The translations under genes were made by a program, and so were the position numbers. A stretch of DNA of 64,000 bases from JBEVOS01 sp044226655 (GTDB taxonomy: Bacteria; Pseudomonadota; Alphaproteobacteria; Caulobacterales; Aquidulcibacteraceae). How positions within the stretch are numbered: the stretch's first letter is position 1; each line of letters opens with the position of its first letter. The notes beneath the pieces are model-generated. The model did no database searches and was not told the DNA's origin. It worked only from the letters and a program-made list of their open reading frames with translations. Location: the NCBI GenBank assembly GCA_044226655.1, contig JBGAGO010000004.1, positions 124,001-188,000 on the forward strand, given 5' to 3'. Shown piece by piece: positions 35,748-43,295 of the stretch.

Positions 35748-36302
35748 GTGCGCACGCTGATCGCGGCTCTGCTGTTGGCTTTTCTCGCCGCCTGCGCACC
35801 CGCGGCGAACGCCCCGCCGCGCGATCCGCAGCTTGACCGCCTGTTCGCCGCGCTCCGCGAAGCGCATAGCGCCGAGGCCGCCCAGCCGATCGAACAGCAA
35901 ATCTGGCAGCGTTGGGCCGAAAGCGGCTCGCCCACGGTCGATATCCTGCTCGAACGCGCCGCCGCTGCGGAGTCAGCGGGCGACAATGACCGCGCCATCG
36001 AATTCCTGGCCCAGGCCAGTGAATTGGCGCCGCAATTCGCCGAGCCATGGAACCGGCGGGCGAGCTTGGCGTATTCCGCCCATGATTATCGCGGCGCCAT
36101 CGAAGCCATCCAGGAAACCTTGCGGCGCGAGCCACGCCATTTCGGCGCGCTGGCGGGGCTCGGCATGATCTACGAAGAACTCGGCCAGGACCGCGCCGCG
36201 CTCGAAGCGTTCCGCGAGGCGCTGGCGATCCATCCGAATTACGAAGCCGCCAAGCGCGGCGTGCAGCGGCTGGCGCCGCGCGTCGAGGGCCAGGACGCGT
36301 GA
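35748..36302 (+). CDS. TPR lipoprotein
   Basis: 184 residues with a GTG start. The signal peptide has lipobox LAACAP. Three TPR-type helical pairs span about 60-170 (AESAGDNDRAIEFLAQASEL; NRRASLAYSAHDYRGAIEAI; LGMIYEELGQDRAALEAFRE). It probably acts as an envelope scaffold. It lies 26 bases after the HAD gene, and its TGA overlaps the GTG of the next gene (GTGA), so the rpmJ-HAD-TPR-orf174 series looks like one operon. Confidence 0.8.
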   Translation: MRTLIAALLLAFLAACAPAANAPPRDPQLDRLFAALREAHSAEAAQPIEQQIWQRWAESGSPTVDILLERAAAAESAGDNDRAIEFLAQASELAPQFAEPWNRRASLAYSAHDYRGAIEAIQETLRREPRHFGALAGLGMIYEELGQDRAALEAFREALAIHPNYEAAKRGVQRLAPRVEGQDA

Positions 36303-36823
36303 CCCCCGCCGCCCTGGCGGCGCTCGGCATCGGCGCCGCCCTCCTTCTCGCCATCGCGATGCACGTGATGGAGAAGCCGCAATCCATTCGCGCCGGCCGG
36401 GGCCAGGCCGTGCTGGTGCTCTGGCCGGGCGATCCAGGCTCCGCCGTGCGCAAACTGGCGCGTGAGACGCCTGAGGAGTTCGGTTTCGACACACGGCCCC
36501 TGAAAGGCGCCAAGCCGATCGTGCTCGCGCATGCGACGGCGGCGCGCCGCGCGCTGCGTCTCGCCGCCAAGGGCCAGGTGCGCGCGCTTGTGCTGGTTTC
36601 CCCGAAAGCGGCGGCGCCCGCGGCGGCGGATATCGCTTTTCCGCCGGCCGTCATCGTCGAGGAAAATCCCGCGCGCGTCAGCGATCTGATGGCGGCTTTG
36701 CCCACAGCCGAGCTCATCTCGGCGCCGAAGCTCGGCCACTCTCCCCAGAAACGGCGCCCCGATCTGATCGCGCAGGCGCTGCGGCGGGCGGCGGCGATGG
36801 CGGAGGCGCCGGCCTCTCGCTAA
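36299..36823 (+). CDS. Membrane-anchored protein of unknown function
   Basis: 174 residues, GTG start overlapping the preceding stop. An N-terminal hydrophobic segment (LAALGIGAALLLAIAMHVM) could anchor it. The remainder alternates strands and helices (GQAVLVLWPGDPGSAVRKLA; KPIVLAHATAARRALRLAAK; VRALVLVSPKAA) and resembles a reduced alpha/beta-hydrolase-like core without a visible GxSxG nucleophile. Function is unknown; probably non-catalytic if the fold guess is right. Confidence 0.65.
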   Translation: MTPAALAALGIGAALLLAIAMHVMEKPQSIRAGRGQAVLVLWPGDPGSAVRKLARETPEEFGFDTRPLKGAKPIVLAHATAARRALRLAAKGQVRALVLVSPKAAAPAAADIAFPPAVIVEENPARVSDLMAALPTAELISAPKLGHSPQKRRPDLIAQALRRAAAMAEAPASR

Positions 36824-36863
36824 CCTTCGATCAGTCCAAACGATTCGAGAGCGAGACGTCCCC

Positions 36864-37151
36864 ATGCCCGCTGATTTCGGCGCATCTTCCGAAACCGTCG
36901 CCGCCCCCCAGGCGCTGACCAGCTCCGCCAAGGAAAAGCTGAAGCAGATCGTGGCGCGCATCGAGCGGCTGGAAGAGGAAAAAGCCGGCATCGCAGCCGA
37001 CATCAAAGAGGTCTATGGCGAAGCCAAGGGACTGGGCTACGATACGAAAGTCCTGCGCAAGGTCATTCGCCACCGCAAGCAGGACGCGCAAGAACGCGCG
37101 GAGCAGGAGCAGGTGATGGACCTCTATCTCCTCGCGCTCGGAGAGATTTGA
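36864..37151 (+). CDS. gapR: Nucleoid-associated protein GapR (DUF2312)
   Basis: 95 residues with the DUF2312 core: LKQIVARIERLEEEKAGIAA, then DIKEVYGEAKGLGYDTKVLR and KVIRHRKQDAQERAEQEQVMD. In Caulobacter GapR clamps overtwisted, AT-rich DNA ahead of forks and transcription, and helps topoisomerases; it is essential for normal replication and division. The charged coiled coil forms the tetrameric ring in known structures. The next gene starts 23 bases after it. Confidence 0.93.
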   Translation: MPADFGASSETVAAPQALTSSAKEKLKQIVARIERLEEEKAGIAADIKEVYGEAKGLGYDTKVLRKVIRHRKQDAQERAEQEQVMDLYLLALGEI

Positions 37152-37173
37152 GCAGGGAAATTCGAGGGACCGA

Positions 37174-37512
37174 TTGGCGCGGGATGTCGATCCACGCAGG
37201 ACGCGCAAAGCACAACGCCTTGTCGAGCGGCTGAAGCGCACGGCCGAAACGGCGCAGGAGCCGCTTTCGGATTGGGAAGGCGATTTCCTCGACGAGGTCG
37301 GCCAGCGCCTCGATAAATATGGCTCGGCGTTTCACGATCTGGCCAAGGGCGCGCGCGAGGATGCGGTGTCGCGGCTGCAGGCGCAGAAGCTGAAAGAGAT
37401 CGCCGCGAAAGCGTCGGGCAAGGCCAAGAAACAAGCCGAGAAGCGTGAAGAAAAGCGCCGCGCAAGTTTGGCGCGCCGCAAGCCGCTGCGCGCCAAGCCG
37501 GACGCGTCATGA
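37174..37512 (+). CDS. Conserved-looking basic coiled-coil protein
   Basis: 112 residues from a TTG at 37174 with GAGGGA seven bases upstream. Highly charged, Lys/Arg/Glu-rich and helical (RRTRKAQRLVERLKRTAETA; then KEIAAKASGKAKKQAEKREEK), ending in a Lys/Arg-rich tail suited to nucleic-acid binding. No named domain recognised. It lies between gapR and the GNAT gene, overlapping the latter by four bases, so all three may be one transcript. Confidence 0.65.
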   Translation: MARDVDPRRTRKAQRLVERLKRTAETAQEPLSDWEGDFLDEVGQRLDKYGSAFHDLAKGAREDAVSRLQAQKLKEIAAKASGKAKKQAEKREEKRRASLARRKPLRAKPDAS

Positions 37513-37937
37513 TCGGCTTCATCATCCGCCGCGCGCGGCCGACGGATACGCCGGCGCTCACCAAAGTGCTCGCTGATGGCTGGAAGCGCGCCTTCACCGG
37601 CGGCGGGCGCAAGGTCGATGTCGCGCTCTTTCTCGCGGAGACGGAGGGCGAGACGGTGTTTGTCGCCGAGCGCGCGGGCCGCATCCTGGGTTTTGCGGCG
37701 GTGTACGAACCCGAGAGCTTTCTGCATCACCTCTATGTCTGGCCGAGCGTGCATCGGCGCGGCGTCGGCAGCGCGCTGCTCAAGATCGCGCGCGACTGCG
37801 CCCGCGAACCGCTCTCGCTCAAGACGCAGGCGAAGAACGAACGCGCGCAGGCGTTCTATGCGGCGCATGGCTTCTATGAGACCGAGCGCGGCGATGATGG
37901 CGGCGGGACGTGGGTGCGCTTGCAGGCGCCGGACTAA
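37509..37937 (+). CDS. GNAT-family N-acetyltransferase
   Basis: 142 residues with the Gcn5 fold. The acetyl-CoA pyrophosphate-binding motif is VHRRGVGSALL (R/QxxGxG/A type), preceded by the beta-4 strand LHHLYVWPSV and followed by the C-terminal AFYAAHGFYETER motif. The acceptor is unknown. It starts with an ATGA overlap with the upstream basic coiled-coil gene and is nearly abutting the convergent esterase gene. Confidence 0.9.
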   Translation: MIGFIIRRARPTDTPALTKVLADGWKRAFTGGGRKVDVALFLAETEGETVFVAERAGRILGFAAVYEPESFLHHLYVWPSVHRRGVGSALLKIARDCAREPLSLKTQAKNERAQAFYAAHGFYETERGDDGGGTWVRLQAPD

Positions 37938-37940
37938 AGC

Positions 37941-38813
37941 TCACGCGAAATCGAGATCGACCAGCCAGGCGTGGAATTGGTCGATCCAGCGGTCTGACGG
38001 GAAGCCCTGCTTGACCATGCCGAAACCGTGCTGGCCGCGGCGATAGATGTGCAATTCCGCGGAGCGGTTCGCATCGCTCCAATCCGAATAGACGCCTTCG
38101 ACCACGCGGTAGAGCAAGAGATCGTCCTGCGCGATGCAGGTGAAGAGCGGCGGCGCATCGGCTGCGACGGGGCGTCCCTGCGTTTCCCCGCCATAGATCG
38201 CGCCGACAAACGCGGCGGGCCGTCCGCGCGGCTCCATCGCCGCATCGACGACGAGAAAAGCGCCCGCCGAAAACCCGACCATGCCGATCTTGGCGGGATC
38301 AACACCCCAATCCGCCGCGCGCTCGCGCGCGATCGCAAGCGCGCGCCGGCCATCATCGGCGGCCGCTTCGCGCGCGGCGCGGATCGCTTCGGGCGGAACG
38401 ATATCGCTCATGGCGCGGAAGGCGTTCTTGCCCTTGCGTGCGGGATCGATGCCTGCCGCGAGGCGCGCCTGGCTCTTGTCGAACTCGGCTTGCGAGGGCG
38501 GCGTGGCGCGCACGCGATATTTGAGCAGAAGGGCCGTATAGCCGCGCGCCGTGAGCCAATGGGCGACATCGAGCCCCTCATGCTCCCACGCCAGAATCCG
38601 CCAGCCGCCGCCAGGGCACACGATCACGCCCACGCCATTGGGCTTGGCCGGCTTGAACACGCTGAGCGTCGGCTCCGACACGTTGCGCAACATCACCGTG
38701 TCGACCGCAACGCCCAGCGGCGCGCGATATTCGATCTCGGGACCGACATCTTCGAGATGCGTCGGCGGGCCATCGGGCCACAGGCGGATCACTTCGTCTG
38801 GCGCGGCGCCCAT
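37941..38813 (-). CDS. Alpha/beta hydrolase, acetylxylan-esterase-like
   Basis: 290 residues without a signal peptide. Oxyanion-loop region VIVCPGGGWRILAWEHEG, nucleophile elbow GFSAGAF, acid in the AQDDLLL region and His in QHGFGM match the xylanase/BD-FAE-type esterase family that deacetylates plant polysaccharides. The absence of an export signal suggests action on imported oligosaccharides or another small ester. It is convergent with the GNAT gene and probably monocistronic. Confidence 0.88.
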   Translation of the reverse strand: MGAAPDEVIRLWPDGPPTHLEDVGPEIEYRAPLGVAVDTVMLRNVSEPTLSVFKPAKPNGVGVIVCPGGGWRILAWEHEGLDVAHWLTARGYTALLLKYRVRATPPSQAEFDKSQARLAAGIDPARKGKNAFRAMSDIVPPEAIRAAREAAADDGRRALAIARERAADWGVDPAKIGMVGFSAGAFLVVDAAMEPRGRPAAFVGAIYGGETQGRPVAADAPPLFTCIAQDDLLLYRVVEGVYSDWSDANRSAELHIYRRGQHGFGMVKQGFPSDRWIDQFHAWLVDLDFA

Positions 38814-38874
38814 ACTCTCTCCCCTTTGCTTTTGCCGCGCAGTCTAGCTGTGCGGACGCGAAGGAGAGAAGGCC

Positions 38875-38925
38875 CAAAAACAAAACTGGCGCCCGAGGCC
38901 GAGGGTGCGATCGGCCTGGGCGCCA
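38875..38925 (-). terminator. Intrinsic terminator after the sigma-54 regulator gene
   Basis: TGGCGCCC (38887-38894) pairs with GGGCGCCA (38918-38925); the inner GAGGCCGA and TCGGCCT-type bases extend the stem. Read on the minus strand it is followed by TTTTGTTTTTGG, ending the regulator transcript about 35 bases after its stop. Confidence 0.85.
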
Positions 38926-38960
38926 GGGTTGCGCTGCATCGCTGCCGCGCAGGTCTCTCG

Positions 38961-40451
38961 TCAGCCTTCCGCGCGGGCGCGTTCGTCTGGGTCGAGACCG
39001 TATTCGCGAAGCTTGCGGTAGAGCGTCGAGCGCCCAATGCCGAGGCGGCGGGCGATTTCGCTCATATGGCCGGCATAGTGCTCAATCGCGAGTTCGATGA
39101 GATCGCGTTCGACTGCTTCCAGCGCGCGCAAATGGCCGGCCTCATCATAGATGCGGATGGCTTGCGCGGTTTCGACACTCGCGGCCTGCGTGATGATTTG
39201 CGTGAGCGCGGCCGCGTGATCATTGGCCGGAACCGGCAGATCGGCGGGGCGCACGTCATTGGCGACGCCGAGCATGGGCTTCAAGCCCGAGATCTGCGGA
39301 AAATCTTCCGGATGCAGCAGATCACCTTCGCACAGGATCACGGCGCGGAACACGGCGTTTTCGAGCTGGCGCACATTGCCGGGCCAATCATAGGCGCCGA
39401 GCATGGCCATGGTTTCGGCGCTGGCGCCTTTCACCGTGCGGCCTTCTTCGGCGTTGAAGCGCGCGATGAAGCGGGCGACGAGTTCGGGAATATCTTCGCT
39501 GCGTTCGCGCAGCGGCGGCGCTTCGATGGGAAACACATTCAAGCGATAGAACAGGTCTTCGCGGAATTGGCCGGCTTCCACCAGCTTGGCGAGATCCTTG
39601 TTGGTCGCGCTGATGATGCGCACATCGACCTTGGTCGGCCGCTTGGCGCCGATGGGATCGACCTCGCCTTCTTGCAGCACGCGCAGCAGCTTCACCTGCA
39701 TATCGAGCGGCAATTCGCCGACTTCGTCGAGGAAGAGCGTGCCGCCATGCGCTTCGGCGAATTTGCCGGCGTGATTTTCCGTCGCGCCCGTGAAGCTGCC
39801 CTTCATGTGGCCGAACAGGATGCTCTCGACGAGATTTTCCGGAATGGCGCCGCAGTTCACGGTGATGAACGGCTTGCCGGCGCGGTCGGACGCGCCCTGG
39901 ATGGCGCGCGCGAGCAATTCCTTGCCGACGCCGCTTTCGCCGGTGATCAGCACCGGAATGTTGGATTTCGCCGCGCGCTGGCCCATGCGCACCACAGGCG
40001 CCATGACCGGCGCGTTGGCGACCATGTCTTCGAAACCGAGCTTGCCGGCGGCCGTCTTCTTGAGGCGCACGACTTCGGTTTTGAGATTGGAGAGCTCCAG
40101 CGCGTTGCGGATGGAGACGAGAATGCGCTCCGGGCTCGCCGGCTTCACGAAGAAATCCGCGGCGCCCGCCTGCATGGCTTGCACGACGGTGTCGATGCCG
40201 CCCGAGGCCGTGAGCACGATCGAGGGCAGCGCGGGGCGGCGCGCGCGGATTTCGCGCAGCGCTTCCTGGCCCGTGAGGCCCGGCATGACGAGATCGAGGA
40301 GAACCAGATCGATATCGGGATGCGCATCGACGGCGTCGACGGCCTGCTGGCCGTTCTCGGCGGTGCGGGTGCGGAAACCGTTGCGCTCGACAGACGCCTG
40401 CAACAGGCGACGTTGAGCCGGATCGTCATCAACGATCAGGATCGTCTTCAT
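38961..40451 (-). CDS. Sigma-54-dependent response regulator (NtrC family)
   Basis: 496 residues from the ATG at 40451 (MKTILIVDDDPAQRRLLQ). The receiver has phospho-acceptor Asp53 (VLLDLVMPG) and Lys103. The AAA+ domain has Walker A GESGVGKE (171-178), a sigma-54-contact loop GSFTGA (218-223, Ser in place of the usual Ala) and Walker B GGTLFLDE. A Fis-type helix-turn-helix ends the protein (MSEIARRLGIGRSTLYRKLREYG). It activates sigma-54 promoters when phosphorylated. The receiver-AAA+ sequence reminds me of Caulobacter TacA, a cell-fate regulator, but I cannot prove orthology. Confidence 0.93.
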   Translation of the reverse strand: MKTILIVDDDPAQRRLLQASVERNGFRTRTAENGQQAVDAVDAHPDIDLVLLDLVMPGLTGQEALREIRARRPALPSIVLTASGGIDTVVQAMQAGAADFFVKPASPERILVSIRNALELSNLKTEVVRLKKTAAGKLGFEDMVANAPVMAPVVRMGQRAAKSNIPVLITGESGVGKELLARAIQGASDRAGKPFITVNCGAIPENLVESILFGHMKGSFTGATENHAGKFAEAHGGTLFLDEVGELPLDMQVKLLRVLQEGEVDPIGAKRPTKVDVRIISATNKDLAKLVEAGQFREDLFYRLNVFPIEAPPLRERSEDIPELVARFIARFNAEEGRTVKGASAETMAMLGAYDWPGNVRQLENAVFRAVILCEGDLLHPEDFPQISGLKPMLGVANDVRPADLPVPANDHAAALTQIITQAASVETAQAIRIYDEAGHLRALEAVERDLIELAIEHYAGHMSEIARRLGIGRSTLYRKLREYGLDPDERARAEG

Positions 40452-40619
40452 TGCCTTGGACCACCATATGCACGCTGCTTTTGCAGTCGCGTTTGACCGG
40501 ACCTTAGGCAGGAGGTGTTCAGGTCGCGTTAAAATGGCACAATTTCTTCGCCGCCCGCGCGCCCTTATGTGTTGAGCCGAGATGAAAAAACGTGGTGTCC
40601 AAATCGTAAGCGCGCCAGC

Positions 40620-41951
40620 ATGAGCGATCCGCGCGATCCCGAACGGGACCGGCTCTCCGCGCGCATCGGGCGGGTGGCGAGCGTGGGCGCAAATCTTACG
40701 GGCGCGGCGGCCGCGCGGCTGATGGGCGGTGGCGAAGAACGGCTCGCGCGCGCGCTGAAAGACGCGCTCGGCCGCTCCAAAGGCCCGCTGATGAAAGTCG
40801 CGCAATTGCTGGCGACAATTCCCGATCTGTTGCCGAGCGCCTACGCAGAGGAATTGCGCAAGCTGCAATCCAACGCGCCCGCGATGGGCTGGCCGTTCGT
40901 GCAGCGGCGCATGCGCGCCGAGCTTGGCGCCGAATGGCAGACGCATTTCGCCAGCTTTTCGCATGAGGCCGCCGCTGCGGCCTCGCTGGGGCAAGTGCAT
41001 CGCGCGCAGGGCCTCGATGGCCGCGCTTTGGCGTGCAAGCTGCAATATCCCGACATGGCGAGCGCGGTCGAAGCCGATCTTGGACAATTGCGCGCCCTGC
41101 TCGCTTTGGTGCGCAGCATGGATGGCGCGCTCGATTCTTCAGAAGCCGTGATCGAGGTCGGCGATCGGCTGCGCGAAGAATTGGATTACGGGCGCGAGCT
41201 GAAGCACATGCGCCTGTTCACGCACATGCTGGCCAATGAGCCGCGGGTGATCACGCCCGAACCCGTTGAAGTGCTCTCGACGAAGCGCCTGCTCACCATG
41301 ACATGGCTCGAAGGCAAAGGCCTGCTCTCCTGGGTCGATGAGGATCAGGCGACGCGCAATCGCATCGCGCAGATGCTGTTCGCCGCCTGGTGGGGGCCGA
41401 TGACGCGCTTCGGCGTGATCCATGGCGATCCCCATCTCGGCAATTACGCGCTGACGCCGCGCGCGGAACATTTGCACTTGCTCGATTTCGGCTGCGTGCG
41501 GATTTTTCCGCCTGGTTTCGTCGCGGGCGTGGTGCAGCTCTACACGGCGCTGCGCGCGGAGGATCGCGACGGCGTCGCCGCCGCGTACGAACGCTGGGGC
41601 TTCAAGAACCTCAACAACGAATTGATCGATGCGCTCACGATCTGGGCGCGCTTCATCTATGGCCCGCTGATGGACGATCGCGAGCGCACCATCGCCGACG
41701 ATATCTCCCCCGCCGAATATGGACGGCGCGAGCTGATGGAGGTGCGCCGGCGTTTGAAGACGCTCGGCCCCGTCCTGGTGCCGCGCGAATTCGTGTTCAT
41801 GGACCGCGCCGCGATCGGCCTTGGCGCGGCGTTCCTGCATCTGCGCGCGCGGCTCAATTTCGCGCGCATGTTCCAGGACTCGATCGCGGATTTCACCGAA
41901 GACGCGCTGGCCACACGCCAGGCCGCCGCACTGAGCGCCGCCGGACTCTAA
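40620..41951 (+). CDS. ABC1/UbiB-family atypical kinase
   Basis: 443 residues of the AarF/UbiB protein-kinase-like family. Family features: a KxGQ-like extension reading KVAQLLA, an Ala-rich nucleotide loop AAAASLGQVH, a Lys in ALACKLQYPD, the catalytic region HGDPHLGNY and the metal-binding DFG. These proteins support coenzyme Q biosynthesis or lipid homeostasis, with ATPase rather than classical kinase activity. The Gly of KxGQ is Ala here. It diverges from the sigma-54 regulator gene with a 168-base intergenic region. An upstream GTG at 40569 is an alternative start. Confidence 0.9.
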   Translation: MSDPRDPERDRLSARIGRVASVGANLTGAAAARLMGGGEERLARALKDALGRSKGPLMKVAQLLATIPDLLPSAYAEELRKLQSNAPAMGWPFVQRRMRAELGAEWQTHFASFSHEAAAAASLGQVHRAQGLDGRALACKLQYPDMASAVEADLGQLRALLALVRSMDGALDSSEAVIEVGDRLREELDYGRELKHMRLFTHMLANEPRVITPEPVEVLSTKRLLTMTWLEGKGLLSWVDEDQATRNRIAQMLFAAWWGPMTRFGVIHGDPHLGNYALTPRAEHLHLLDFGCVRIFPPGFVAGVVQLYTALRAEDRDGVAAAYERWGFKNLNNELIDALTIWARFIYGPLMDDRERTIADDISPAEYGRRELMEVRRRLKTLGPVLVPREFVFMDRAAIGLGAAFLHLRARLNFARMFQDSIADFTEDALATRQAAALSAAGL

Positions 41952-42055
41952 AAATCGGCTCTAGAATTTTTCTTGTGCGGCGCCGCATCCGCGCGCGGTG
42001 CAGGCGGCATCTCTCCACCAAACGGCCAATGAGGCCGCCCTGAGGAGAGATCAAC

Positions 42056-42133
42056 ATGACGACCCTGGTTCTGATCGCGATGGTTCTGACGATCGTGGTT
42101 CCGCTGGCGGCGCTGACCGTCAGCCGCTCGTAA
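42056..42133 (+). CDS. 25-residue single-span membrane peptide
   Basis: MTTLVLIAMVLTIVVPLAAL followed by TVSRS: nearly the whole peptide is one hydrophobic helix with a short basic end. A strong ribosome-binding site GAGGAGA lies about eight bases before the ATG. The next small gene starts 26 bases after its stop with its own GGCGGAG, so the two are probably co-transcribed. No family recognised. Such peptides usually modulate a membrane complex or sense stress, which remains to be shown here. Confidence 0.6.
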   Translation: MTTLVLIAMVLTIVVPLAALTVSRS

Positions 42134-42159
42134 CGCAAGCATCAGGCGGAGATTTTCAG

Positions 42160-42318
42160 ATGGAAGGCATCCTCGTCCCCATCGCGTTCTTTGCGATGAT
42201 CGCGTTCGTGATTGCGGCCATGGTCTGGGGCGGCGTGCAGAAAAAGCGCGCCTATGCCGAGACGATCCGCGCCGCCTACGAAGCGGGCCGCGCCTCGCGC
42301 GACCTGCCAGCGGTCTAA
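42160..42318 (+). CDS. Small single-span membrane protein
   Basis: 52 residues from the ATG at 42160. One transmembrane helix (ILVPIAFFAMIAFVIAAMVW) is followed by a basic, helical cytoplasmic tail (KKRAYAETIRAAYEAGRASR). GGCGGAG lies about nine bases upstream. The preceding frame is open further but has no matching start signal. It shares CTAA stop bases with the convergent membrane protein gene. Similar short proteins are common in alphaproteobacteria but I do not know a function. Confidence 0.7.
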   Translation: MEGILVPIAFFAMIAFVIAAMVWGGVQKKRAYAETIRAAYEAGRASRDLPAV

Positions 42319-42587
42319 GCGCCCACCCATTCATGCCAATGCGCCGCGACATAGAAGGTCGCGGCGCCGATGATGAAGCCGATGGGCAGGCCGATCAGCG
42401 AGCCCGCATAGCCATTGCCGAAGCGCTCTTCCGTGCTGCGCTGGCCGCCCTCGAAGAAGCGCAGCAGGAAGCCCACCCCGCCCCCGATAATGCCGCCCAG
42501 CCCGCCGGCGTTTTGCCAGGCGATGCACAGCACGATCATCCCCACATAGATCGTGAAGGTGAACAGCGTTCTGAGCGTGTTCCGCAT
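42315..42587 (-). CDS. Small membrane protein, unknown function
   Basis: 90 residues from ATG at 42587 (MRNTLRTLFTFTIYVGMIVL); a GTG two codons earlier is possible. Three hydrophobic stretches, with a Gly-rich middle (GGLGGIIGGGVGFLLRFFEG) and a third helix (GSLIGLPIGFIIGAATFYVAAHW). The glycine pattern suggests helix packing or a small pore-like bundle. Downstream it overlaps the convergent small protein gene; a palindromic repeat lies upstream. Confidence 0.65.
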   Translation of the reverse strand: MRNTLRTLFTFTIYVGMIVLCIAWQNAGGLGGIIGGGVGFLLRFFEGGQRSTEERFGNGYAGSLIGLPIGFIIGAATFYVAAHWHEWVGA

Positions 42588-42676
42588 CGTCACTTTGGCC
42601 CGCCTCTGCCCCTCGCCCCGATCCTAAATGGCATTTCAGGATTAAGAAAACCGGGCGACGCAGGGAGCGGCGCCCT

Positions 42677-42778
42677 TCCTCCCCCTGCAAGGGGGAGGTC
42701 AGGAGGGGGTACGCCACAAGCTCAAAGCCTCTTCGTGTTCGCTCACCCCCTCCCAGCCTCCCCCTTGCAGGGGGAGGA
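42677..42778. repeat. Family B palindromic repeat, copy 2
   Basis: The arms CCTCCCCCTGCAAGGGGGAG and CCTCCCCCTTGCAGGGGGAG enclose inner arms AGGAGGGGGT and CACCCCCTCCC-type, with a 40-base centre. It shares arm sequence with the copy at 24214-24328 and lies in the 254-base gap between two minus-strand genes, which otherwise holds no recognisable gene. Confidence 0.9.
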
Positions 42779-42847
42779 GCAACAGCGCCAAGTTCTTTGT
42801 TGGCGGGACCCGCGAAGCAGGCGCCTCCGACGCCAGCGCGAGGCGCC

Positions 42848-43234
42848 TTAGGTGAGGCAAGCTTCAATTGCCGGTCGCACGGCCTGAGAAAGCGAACGCC
42901 TACCCAAATTGTAGACCTTGACTGTCGTTGCGCCGCCTTCGCTTGCGATGTCCACGACGACATCGCCGAACATCGGCGTTCGAAGCCGCGTAACGCCTGG
43001 CATCGGGGACGCGGCAAACGCGAGATGAAGCTTGTTGTCGTAGTCTTTCGAAAGGCAGTGGCTCATATCTCTGGGCGAAACTCGTGTCTGGTAGGCGAGA
43101 TCGGGAGCTCCGGTCATCGGATGTTGGGGGCCAAAACCTAGGCTTCCACCCAGCCATGCGCCCAAAAGCCAAAGGATCGTGGCGCACGCTATGGCGATAT
43201 ACGCCGTGCGCGGTTTGATGAACCCATTGCGCAT
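42848..43234 (-). CDS. Hypothetical single-span membrane protein
   Basis: 128 residues from the ATG at 43234 (MRNGFIKPRTAYIAIACATI). One N-terminal hydrophobic helix (AYIAIACATILWLLGAWLGG) is followed by a soluble domain with alternating strands (RTPMFGDVVVDIASEGGATT, then VKVYNLGRRSLSQ). Two cysteines (SHCLSK and EACLT) could pair outside the cytoplasm. No domain recognised. Base composition is slightly less GC-rich than the neighbours, a weak hint of different origin. Confidence 0.6.
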   Translation of the reverse strand: MRNGFIKPRTAYIAIACATILWLLGAWLGGSLGFGPQHPMTGAPDLAYQTRVSPRDMSHCLSKDYDNKLHLAFAASPMPGVTRLRTPMFGDVVVDIASEGGATTVKVYNLGRRSLSQAVRPAIEACLT

Positions 43235-43295
43235 AGATCGGCCGCTCGCGAACGTTGATCGGCGCGGAGGTTCTATAGGCCGATCGTTCGTCGCG

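Noticed and set aside
38028..40496. 822-codon plus-strand ORF
   Set aside because: Antisense to the esterase and sigma-54 regulator genes; codon positions fit the minus-strand genes.
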